Assembly: GCA_018644745.1 (NCBI GenBank)
Contig: JABGPX010000315.1
Span: forward strand, 1-5,981
Source: Spirochaetales bacterium
GTDB taxonomy: Bacteria > Spirochaetota > Spirochaetia > ARS1246
Reading direction: 5' to 3'
DNA: 5,981 nucleotides
Shown here: one piece after another, positions 1 through 5,759 of the stretch
How the letters are laid out: every line of letters starts with the position of its first letter
Numbering within the stretch: position 1 is the stretch's first letter
Made by a program: the position numbers and the translations under genes
Notes under the pieces: generated by a model
Database searches by the model: none
What the model saw: the letters and a program-made list of their open reading frames with translations, nothing else
Told to the model about the DNA's origin: nothing

Positions 1-612
1 GTCAACAATTTCATTGAGCTCATCCTTGGCTTCGTCCACACCTGCCACATCGGCGAAGGTTTTGCTCTCGTCGGTTTTTTTATAGAGCTTGGCCTTATTC
101 TGCCCGACCGAGAAAACACTGTTTCCCTGGTTTCTACTTCCTTTGTAAAAAGTATAGAAAATGAAAATGAGCAGAATGAAGGGGAGAAAATTCAGAATAA
201 GGCTGAGAACCGAAGATCGGTTTATCGGTTTGGTGAAGACCCGGACACCCGTTTCCTCAAGGATGCGGGAAAGCTCCTGATCGCCATAGGAGGGCAGATA
301 GGTAGTAAAACCAAGCGCTGCGCTTCCCGTACTAGAGCCGGAGCTTGCCGAAAGGGGGGGAGTCCGAAAGCTGCCGGTAATTTTCTCGCCTTGCACTGTG
401 ATTGAAGAAATATTGTTATCTATCAATTCGTTCTTAAACGCAGAATAGCTGATCGTCGTGCTGAGAGCCGAGCTCGAGAAATAGTTATATGCCAGCGAAA
501 TGATAATACCCGCAGTGATTACGATGAGTATAATCGAACCAATAGTAAGGCGAAATTTGGGTTGCTTATCCGGCGTATTGCCGGGTTCATTTGTGTTTCT
601 TTGATTGTCCAT
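1..612 (-). CDS. ftsH: ATP-dependent zinc metalloprotease FtsH, N-terminal part (cut by window edge)
   Basis: This is the start of the membrane-anchored AAA+ protease that degrades misfolded and short-lived membrane and cytosolic proteins. Only residues 1-204 are present; the ATPase and HExxH protease domains lie beyond position 1. Visible in order: a polar N-terminal tail (1-20), a first membrane helix (about 22-42), a periplasmic domain (about 43-133), a second membrane helix (about 135-156), and the linker into the AAA domain with the family-typical stretch TFADVAGVDEAKDEL (185-199). The periplasmic part contains a Ser/Gly/Ala-rich insert (about 88-100, SASSGSSTGS). The start is the ATG at 612-610, which gives the normal short cytosolic tail before the first helix. 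An AGAGGT ribosome-binding-like sequence lies at 631-626, but 13 nt from the ATG, which is rather long. The gene is divergent from the reductase gene. Identification rests on the AAA-entry motif plus the two-helix topology. Confidence 0.93.
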   Translation of the reverse strand, partial: MDNQRNTNEPGNTPDKQPKFRLTIGSIILIVITAGIIISLAYNYFSSSALSTTISYSAFKNELIDNNISSITVQGEKITGSFRTPPLSASSGSSTGSAALGFTTYLPSYGDQELSRILEETGVRVFTKPINRSSVLSLILNFLPFILLIFIFYTFYKGSRNQGNSVFSVGQNKAKLYKKTDESKTFADVAGVDEAKDELNEIVD

Positions 613-758
613 CTTACTTTAGAGTACCTCTGAATACTGCTGTATTGACATCCGGCCCATGCGAAAGACCACCATATTACAAGGAAATACTCCCTGCCAG
701 TTTCACTAATAGTGGGTTTTACGATGTGCTTTCTATAAGGTACGCAGATCGAGGCGTC

Positions 759-785
759 TTGAAAAGCGGGTTACGGTTACATAAT
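759..785 (+). promoter_or_regulatory. Possible sigma-70-type promoter for the reductase-synthase unit
   Basis: TTGAAA (759-764) and CATAAT (780-785) each match five of six consensus bases. The spacer is only 15 nt, shorter than the usual 16-18, so this is a weak call. If used, the leader to the reductase ATG would be about 130 nt and would include the inverted repeat at 867-889, leaving room for control at the RNA level. The perfect TTGACA at 645-650 has no suitable -10 at the right distance. Confidence 0.25.
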
Positions 786-866
786 AGCCCGAATCCTGTT
801 GAATTCGCATAATTTTGGAAAAAACTTTGAATAACGGGTCATCCCGGCACTGCGTGACCTCGGATT

Positions 867-889
867 ATCTAAATCCACAGGATTTGGAT
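867..889 (+). promoter_or_regulatory. Hairpin-forming inverted repeat upstream of the reductase gene
   Basis: The arms ATCTAAATCC (867-876) and GGATTTGGAT (880-889) are separated by only ACA. Nine of ten positions pair as DNA, and the tenth is a U-G pair in plus-strand RNA, so the transcript can form an uninterrupted 10-bp stem. A further GGATT copy lies at 862-866. Outside it are GGTCA (837-841) and TGACC (855-859), and CGGG/CCCG (835-846). The stem ends 33 nt before the reductase ATG and is not followed by an unbroken T run, so it is not a textbook terminator. It could be an operator, an attenuating or mRNA-stabilising hairpin, or one copy of a dispersed palindromic repeat. Confidence 0.45.
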
Positions 890-922
890 CACTGCAATTT
901 TATTTGACTATTCAAGTAAGGT

Positions 923-1588
923 ATGAGTAATCTGCGGGTAATGGAGAGTAGAATCTTAGATATAATAGATGTAACCGATTCGACATATGTCCTGCAATTT
1001 GAGCGGAACAGCATCGAGTTTGATCCGGGCCAGCACCTTCACCTCGGGCTGCCGGCGATGGTGGATCTGAGGGAGTACTCCGTGTACTCAGGCGCTGGGG
1101 ATGATTACTTTGAGGTTCTGGTCAAGGAAATAGACGAAGGAACCGTATCGCGTCAATTGCGGTTGCCGCGGATTGGCGAGCCAGTGCAGGTACATGGGCC
1201 ATATGGTTTTTTCACTTTGAAAAGCGGGTCGGAACATCAGAGGTATATATTTATCGCCACCGGGACGGGCATCGCGCCTTTCCACAGTATTGTTCGCAGG
1301 AATCCGGATCTCGACTACCAGCTTATTCACGGCATTCGTAATACTGAAGAGCGGTATGGCCATGACTCTTTTGCCCCGGAACGGATCACGACCTGCGTAA
1401 GCGGCGCCGAAACAGCGGAGCCTGCCGACAGGAAAGGGCGAGTAACATCCTATCTGCAAAACAGCGAGATCGATCCCAACGTATCTTATTATCTGTGTGG
1501 TGGGTGTGACATGATTTATGAAGTATACGATATCCTCAAAGACGCTGGCGTGAGTACGCAAAATGTCTTTGCTGAAGTCTATTTTTAG
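923..1588 (+). CDS. Ferredoxin/flavodoxin-NADP+ reductase-type FAD oxidoreductase
   Basis: A soluble flavoprotein of 221 residues predicted to move electrons between NAD(P)H and a ferredoxin, flavodoxin or partner oxygenase. The N-terminal FAD-binding barrel (about 5-100) shows PGQH (35-38), the FAD signature REYS (50-53), GTVS (73-76) and GPYG (92-95). The NAD(P)-binding half (about 105-221) shows ATGTGIAPF (112-120) and a CGGCDMIYEV segment (192-201) in the place of the usual CGxxxMI motif. The chain ends in an aromatic residue, as in many family members that stack it on the flavin. There is no fused 2Fe-2S domain, so the carrier must be separate. It is at the short end for the family but has all core motifs. 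The ATG at 923 is preceded by AAGG ending one base before it, poor spacing; an in-frame TAA at 917 rules out an earlier start, and ATG 941 is the only close alternative. The synthase gene follows after 30 nt, suggesting co-transcription. The exact partner and NADH/NADPH preference are unknown. Confidence 0.88.
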   Translation: MSNLRVMESRILDIIDVTDSTYVLQFERNSIEFDPGQHLHLGLPAMVDLREYSVYSGAGDDYFEVLVKEIDEGTVSRQLRLPRIGEPVQVHGPYGFFTLKSGSEHQRYIFIATGTGIAPFHSIVRRNPDLDYQLIHGIRNTEERYGHDSFAPERITTCVSGAETAEPADRKGRVTSYLQNSEIDPNVSYYLCGGCDMIYEVYDILKDAGVSTQNVFAEVYF

Positions 1589-1605
1589 GAGACATTGATA
1601 AACTT

Positions 1606-1611
1606 GGAAGG
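1606..1611 (+). promoter_or_regulatory. Ribosome-binding site that decides the synthase start
   Basis: GGAAGG sits 7 nt before the ATG at 1619, ideal spacing. A second candidate, AGGAG (1587-1591), overlaps the reductase stop codon and lies only 3 nt before an in-frame TTG at 1595. The ATG is preferred for its codon, its spacing, and because the acyltransferase fold begins right after it. Confidence 0.65.
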
Positions 1612-1618
1612 TAATGAA

Positions 1619-4549
1619 ATGAACAGAGTGATGTTTCTTTTTTCCGGTGAAGGTACGATGCACGAACAGAGCGGTTTCACTCTCGCAAAGAGCTCGACCG
1701 TGTGGTCCAATATTTCACAAATCCTCAGTGATAGGCTCGATCTGGACATCGAAGAGCTTTGGAACAGGGAAATCGGCAGGCACCGCTGCCCGGAAAGCCC
1801 GTTACTGACGGTTATTTGCCAGATCTGCATTGCAGATATATGGCGCCGATGGGGATATCGTCCTGAATTAGTCGTTGGTCACAGTATTGGCGAACTATCA
1901 GCGGCGTATGAAGCGGGATTGTACTCCCTAGAAGAAATTTTACTCCTTAGCTATCGCATTGGTAAGGCCGCGGCGAAGCTCGAGGGAGCGATGTCCCACG
2001 GTACCCTACCCCAGGACGAGATCGATCTGCTGAAGATTACCGTTTCATCCGAAAATTTCCACGTTGGCAAAGACAAGCACATTACGGTAAGCGGCCCTGA
2101 TGACGAGATGCAGCGCTTTCTCGTTGACCAACCTGATTTTACTGCGATGCGTCCGCCTCATCCGTGGCATCATCCTGGCTACTCTGCATATGCCGACGAT
2201 GTCGAAACGGTAAAATCAAGACGGACAGCGGAAACGCTCTTTGTATCCGGGATAACTGGCGGGTTTGAGAGCCATTTGCATGATGATTACTGGCAACGCT
2301 GGCTCTGCTCACCGGTAAATTTCATCGGTGCATTCGATGCTATCCGTCAGCAGTATGCAGCAGACGACCTTGATATCATCGAAATCGGATTCCATCCGGT
2401 TTTAGAAGCATGCTGCGAAGTATTTGACTCATACACCTATGCCTCATCGATGTATCGGGGAGAAGATGAGGCAAAGTGGATCCTCTTCCAGCGCAGAAAA
2501 CTCAGACAGGCGTCTTTTTTAAGCACGGTGACGAAAGCGTGCGAGAAGTTCCGGCCGGGTCTCGACCTTCGTGAGTCGCTTGCGTTTCAGGACTTTACAT
2601 CACGTACATTTGTCGAGTTCGCAGGCGTACTCGAACCTTTTTTTCCTGGACTTGCGCCGCAGGACTTCTACCGATTTAAGACGGTGGAGCAGCTTCTAGA
2701 GCAATTCGGTGCCGAAAAGCACTCAGTACGAACTTCCGGACAGACCGGTGAGCGGCGGCAAGTTGTGATCGTGGGTATGAGCTGCAAGTTTCCCGCCGAC
2801 GCGGAAAATCCTGCCCAGTTTTGGCAATTGCTCATAGATGGTAAGGACCAGGTTAGGCAGGACTCATCCAGAGGAGACTTGGATGCCGGTTTTTTGAGTC
2901 AGGCAGCAGCGAAGTTCGATCATCGGTATTTCAGAATTTCCGAGGCAGAAGCCAGGACAATGGATCCCCAGCAAATTTTGGCATTAGAGCTGGCCGAAAT
3001 GACTATTAGAGATGCCGGGATTGATCTAGAAGTGCTGGACAGGAAACGGGTGGGGGTCTATCTCGGTGTCTGGAACGAGGAGTATCGTGGAGACAGCAGT
3101 TCGGTTTACTACCCCACAGGAACCAATCCGAGCATCATCGCGTCGCGAATAAGTTACCACTACGATCTTCGGGGACCTAGCTGGGTGAGTAATACCGCGT
3201 GCTCATCTTCCCTCGTCGCGCTTCACTACGCGGCGAAGGATATCGAGGCCGGCCGGGTGGATTACGCAATCGCCGGCGGCGTCAATATGATCCTCGGAAA
3301 TACATTTACGAGTAATATGAAGGGATCGGGGTTTCTTTCAAAAGACGGCCGCTGCAAGACCTTTGATAACTCGGCGAATGGCTATGTGCGGTCTGAAGGC
3401 GGCGGTCTTGTACTTCTCGCAGCCCGTGAGCTGGTGAGCGACTATTATGCAGTGGTTGCCGGTTCATCGATCAATCAGAATGGCGGTCGGGCTCAGGTTA
3501 TCACAGCGCCTCATCCGGAGGCCCAGGAAGAGGTAATTCTCGATGCGTGCATGGACGCGGGAATTGAACCCGGAGATATTAGCTATATCGAATGCCACGG
3601 CACAGGCACAAAAATCGGCGATCCTATCGAAATATCGGCAATACAGAACACCATAGCGAAGAATCGAGCCGATACCTGCTATCTCGGTTCAGTAAAATCA
3701 AATATCGGGCACCTCGAATCGGCGGCCGGCATCGCCGGATTGATTAAAGCGCTGCTGGTGCTTAATAAGGCGATGATTCCCGCCGACTTGCACTTCGATC
3801 ATCCAAATGAATTTATTGATTTCGACGGCTTTAACCTCGAGGTAGTTTCAAAAGTCACTCCGCTCGACCCGGAGTCATATATCGGTGTGAGTAGTTTTGG
3901 ATTCGGCGGTGCGAATGGCCATGTTGTGTTGGCGGGTGCTCCCTCGGATGTGAGGAAACCGGTTGCAGACCTGGAAATCCCATTTGACCGTAATCGTGCG
4001 GCGCCGCTTACCGATTATTATCGACTTGGGCAGGACGATGATGATTCCGTTGCGACACCGGCGGGAGGGACGGAGGATGTCCGCGGTGTTGTCGAAAAGG
4101 CTTTCTATGATGTTACCAATATCAAAGAGATTGAGCTAGGCGTTGAGTTGACCGATCAAGGACTGGATTCGCTCGGGGCAACCCAGTTCGTCGCCACGGT
4201 GCAGCAGTTGATAGGTGTTGAATTGGACCCGGATCTGCTCTTTGATTACCCTCTCATGGATCAATTGGTCGGTTTTCTCGAGTCCGTCGCTGGTGCGGCG
4301 CCGGTAGGACCTCGAAGCGGAGAAGAAATAAACGAGCTGATCTCCCGTATTTTTTACGAAGTGACATCGGTTCAGTCGATTGAACGTGACGTGGAATTGA
4401 CGGACCAGGGACTCGACTCGTTAGGTGCCGCACAGTTTGTGACTCAGCTCGAATCTTCCCTCGGGTTGAGCCTGGACGCTGATATTCTCTTCGATTATCC
4501 GCTTGTCGATCCGCTGTGCGCACATCTGGTCGAAATACTTGCTGTTTAG
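1619..4549 (+). CDS. Single-protein polyketide/fatty-acid synthase, AT-(ACP-like)-KS-ACP-ACP
   Basis: A cytosolic 976-residue megasynthase (984 if the TTG at 1595 is used) expected to build a beta-ketoacyl chain by loading and decarboxylative condensation. Residues count from ATG 1619. The acyltransferase (about 2-292) has nucleophile Ser89 in GHSIGE and probable catalytic His184 in HPWH. A helical ACP-like segment lacking the DSL serine (about 298-364) follows. The ketosynthase (about 381-773) has an intact triad: Cys528 in TACSSS, His660 in ECHGTGT and His698 in NIGHLE. A linker with an Asp run leads to two carrier domains with phosphopantetheine sites Ser851 and Ser934, both in QGLDSLGA. 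No KR, DH, ER, methyltransferase or thioesterase domain is present, so reduction and release must occur in trans or not at all. AT before KS reverses the usual KS-AT order. The acyltransferase oxyanion motif reads GEGTM instead of GQGxQ, and the residue before TACSSS is Asn525 where Asp is common. It lies 30 nt after the reductase gene and converges on the MetE-like gene with a 22-nt gap; no clear terminator is visible. Product unknown. Confidence 0.9.
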   Translation: MNRVMFLFSGEGTMHEQSGFTLAKSSTVWSNISQILSDRLDLDIEELWNREIGRHRCPESPLLTVICQICIADIWRRWGYRPELVVGHSIGELSAAYEAGLYSLEEILLLSYRIGKAAAKLEGAMSHGTLPQDEIDLLKITVSSENFHVGKDKHITVSGPDDEMQRFLVDQPDFTAMRPPHPWHHPGYSAYADDVETVKSRRTAETLFVSGITGGFESHLHDDYWQRWLCSPVNFIGAFDAIRQQYAADDLDIIEIGFHPVLEACCEVFDSYTYASSMYRGEDEAKWILFQRRKLRQASFLSTVTKACEKFRPGLDLRESLAFQDFTSRTFVEFAGVLEPFFPGLAPQDFYRFKTVEQLLEQFGAEKHSVRTSGQTGERRQVVIVGMSCKFPADAENPAQFWQLLIDGKDQVRQDSSRGDLDAGFLSQAAAKFDHRYFRISEAEARTMDPQQILALELAEMTIRDAGIDLEVLDRKRVGVYLGVWNEEYRGDSSSVYYPTGTNPSIIASRISYHYDLRGPSWVSNTACSSSLVALHYAAKDIEAGRVDYAIAGGVNMILGNTFTSNMKGSGFLSKDGRCKTFDNSANGYVRSEGGGLVLLAARELVSDYYAVVAGSSINQNGGRAQVITAPHPEAQEEVILDACMDAGIEPGDISYIECHGTGTKIGDPIEISAIQNTIAKNRADTCYLGSVKSNIGHLESAAGIAGLIKALLVLNKAMIPADLHFDHPNEFIDFDGFNLEVVSKVTPLDPESYIGVSSFGFGGANGHVVLAGAPSDVRKPVADLEIPFDRNRAAPLTDYYRLGQDDDDSVATPAGGTEDVRGVVEKAFYDVTNIKEIELGVELTDQGLDSLGATQFVATVQQLIGVELDPDLLFDYPLMDQLVGFLESVAGAAPVGPRSGEEINELISRIFYEVTSVQSIERDVELTDQGLDSLGAAQFVTQLESSLGLSLDADILFDYPLVDPLCAHLVEILAV
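2510..2710 (+). other. Degenerate ACP-like segment between AT and KS
   Basis: Residues about 298-364 of the synthase form a predicted helical block of carrier-domain size. Its second half, RTFVEFAGVLEPFFPGL then FYRFKTVEQLLEQF, resembles helix II to helix IV of the downstream carriers (QFVATVQQ, LFDYPLMDQLVGFL). Where those have GLDSL it has FQDFTS, so the phosphopantetheine serine is absent or displaced. It could be a decayed carrier domain or simply an AT-KS linker. The resemblance was judged by eye only. Confidence 0.35.
4076..4540 (+). repeat. Tandem duplication of the acyl carrier domain
   Basis: The two C-terminal carrier domains (about 4076-4285 and 4325-4540) align without gaps and are roughly half identical by my count, sharing 13 residues in a row (VELTDQGLDSLGA) and LFDYPL. 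The DNA of the shared block differs at most synonymous sites, so the duplication is not recent and both copies look maintained by selection. Both keep the modifiable serine (codons at 4169-4171 and 4418-4420). Confidence 0.85.
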
Positions 4550-4571
4550 GCAGGCTAAAGGGCGATGGGAG

Positions 4572-5705
4572 CTACAGCTTTTGACCGGCCTTTTCGGCCC
4601 CGGCGACTAATGCCGCCAGCTTTAGCCACGCCACTTCCCCGGAGACGCTTGCCGCTGCCGCGGTGGAAGCAAAACCGCAGTCAGTTGAGGCGACAACCCT
4701 ATCCGGTCCAAGCGACGAGGCGAAATCAAGCAGCCGCTTTGCCACGAGATCCGGATGTTCCACTGTATTCGAAGTGGTGTCGATGACGCCAGGCATCAAA
4801 ACTTTGTTCGCAGGAAAACTACGGGTTTGAAACAGCTCCCATTCATGGGCGTGGCGATGGTTGCACGACTCAATCGATAAAAACCGAGGTTTGAGCTTTA
4901 CAATCGAATCAAATATAACCTCGAGACCAATATCGCAATGGTGTGTTCCGGGATAGTTGCCCCAGCAAATATGGGCTCGGCATAACTCCGAGTCGACTTC
5001 GCTCAACGCACCGTTTAATACAGCGATGTTCGTTTCTATAAGTGATATGTACTCGTCGTCACTCATCTCTTTGTATGCCGTGTGCCGGCCCATGGCCAGG
5101 TCCGGGCAATCTACCTGCAGGTAAACGCCGTAGCTTCTGATTATTTTATATTCTTCGGCAAGAGCTTCACTCAGTGCCTCGAGATAGCTTTGTTGGTTCG
5201 GGTAGTACTGATTCTCAAGAAACAGCGCGACGGTTCCGGGAGACGGCGCGGTAAAAAAAACCGAGGATTCGGGGTAGAGCGCTTTTTGCTCGTTATGTAC
5301 GGTTATGAGTGAATCGAGTTCTTCACGGAGCGATGACGCGCCGGTGTAGCGAACCGCCGACGTACAGGCCGGCAGGGAGATCGGCGCCTTTGGATTGAGG
5401 GTGATAAGACCGTTTCTGCCGCCAAATCTTCTGGAATAGGACGGAAGTTCTTCCATATCCCGCGGGAGCGGTGCCGTGCATGTCCCCCCAAATCCCGACA
5501 GCCGGGTTGTCGTCGCGTTGATGTAGTCAGAGCGGTGTATCTCACCGGTGTTAACAATGGAAAGACCGGCGGCAAGCTGTCTTTTTATTATGTCTGAAGT
5601 ATATCGGTGAAGATCAGCGCTATCGATGGCTTCCTTCTTAGCCTGCCTGGTGACCATTTCATCCGGCCGCGGCAGGGAACCTACGTGGGTTGTCTGTATC
5701 CTCAT
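4572..5705 (-). CDS. MetE-like zinc-dependent methyltransferase family protein (single-domain)
   Basis: A soluble 377-residue protein of the cobalamin-independent methionine synthase superfamily, which activates a thiol on zinc. It matches the C-terminal barrel of MetE only and lacks the N-terminal half of the full-length (about 750-residue) enzyme. Visible: the opening TTHVGSLPRP (5-14), PSPGT (154-158), QVDCPDL (197-203) at the substrate-acid position, and a complete zinc set, His245-x-Cys247 (AHICWGN), Glu279 (SIES) and Cys343 (STDCGF). Short family members include methyl-group transferases to homocysteine and the epoxyalkane:coenzyme M transferase, which is of similar length; the sequence alone does not tell which reaction this one performs. 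The ATG at 5705 is well supported by an AGAGGTG site. It converges on the synthase gene (22 nt gap), is not in its operon, and no SAM or cobalamin riboswitch precedes it. The family call is firm; the substrate is unknown. Confidence 0.87.
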   Translation of the reverse strand: MRIQTTHVGSLPRPDEMVTRQAKKEAIDSADLHRYTSDIIKRQLAAGLSIVNTGEIHRSDYINATTTRLSGFGGTCTAPLPRDMEELPSYSRRFGGRNGLITLNPKAPISLPACTSAVRYTGASSLREELDSLITVHNEQKALYPESSVFFTAPSPGTVALFLENQYYPNQQSYLEALSEALAEEYKIIRSYGVYLQVDCPDLAMGRHTAYKEMSDDEYISLIETNIAVLNGALSEVDSELCRAHICWGNYPGTHHCDIGLEVIFDSIVKLKPRFLSIESCNHRHAHEWELFQTRSFPANKVLMPGVIDTTSNTVEHPDLVAKRLLDFASSLGPDRVVASTDCGFASTAAAASVSGEVAWLKLAALVAGAEKAGQKL

Positions 5706-5709
5706 GATT

Positions 5710-5716
5710 CACCTCT
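5710..5716 (-). promoter_or_regulatory. Ribosome-binding site of the MetE-like gene
   Basis: Read on the minus strand, AGAGGTG lies just upstream of the ATG at 5705, with about 6 nt between its AGAGG core and the start codon. This is good spacing and fixes the start. A TATAGT (5727-5722) occurs upstream but is too close to this site to be a useful -10 element. Confidence 0.6.
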
Positions 5717-5759
5717 ACCTTACTATACTGAATATTTAAGAGACTGCGCAGTTACAGAT

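Larger units (their letters stand above)
613..922. other. Divergent intergenic region between ftsH and the reductase gene
   Basis: This 310-base stretch has no convincing gene. It must hold the promoters for ftsH (leftward) and for the reductase-synthase unit (rightward). The frame open from 591 to 812 overlaps the ftsH start, encodes a low-complexity-free but unrecognisable 73-residue peptide, and lacks a ribosome-binding site, so I do not call it. Visible structure: a short palindrome CACTAATAGTG at 704-714, AATAC/GTATT arms at 633-646, a possible sigma-70-type promoter at 759-785, and a cluster of inverted repeats from about 835 to 892, described separately. No tRNA or recognisable riboswitch fold was seen. 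Confidence 0.6.

Noticed and set aside
645..650. Perfect TTGACA as a -35 element
   Set aside because: No acceptable -10 lies 16-18 nt downstream; the nearest A+T-rich hexamer is about 22 nt away.
591..812. 73-codon plus-strand frame in the divergent intergenic region
   Set aside because: It overlaps the ftsH start, has no ribosome-binding site, and its translation resembles no protein I know.
904..915. TTGA-CTAT-TCAA resembling an FNR/CRP-type site
   Set aside because: The half-sites are 4 nt apart rather than the 6 between TTGA and TCAA in the consensus, and four-base arms occur easily by chance.
1595..1618. TTG at 1595 as the synthase start
   Set aside because: Its ribosome-binding site is only 3 nt away, whereas ATG 1619 has GGAAGG at 7 nt and begins right at the acyltransferase fold. 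It remains possible.
1088..1663. 191-codon minus-strand frame
   Set aside because: Lies antisense to the reductase gene, whose family motifs are clear; a shadow frame.
1585..1830. 81-codon minus-strand frame
   Set aside because: Antisense to the acyltransferase domain; no start signal or recognisable content.
4254..4523. 89-codon minus-strand frame over the carrier domains
   Set aside because: Its Arg/Pro-rich translation is an antisense artefact of conserved carrier codons.
4545..4603. Possible bidirectional terminator between the convergent genes
   Set aside because: Only weak stems are present (TTTAG/CTAAA at 4545-4559, GGCC/GGCC at 4587-4599), with no following T run on either strand.
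4565..4786. 73-codon plus-strand frame after the synthase
   Set aside because: Antisense to the MetE-like gene and strongly Arg/Pro-biased, typical of a shadow.
5082..5575. Two further frames (5082-5312 plus, 5303-5575 minus) in the MetE-like region
   Set aside because: Both overlap the well-supported MetE-like gene in other frames and show no independent signals.
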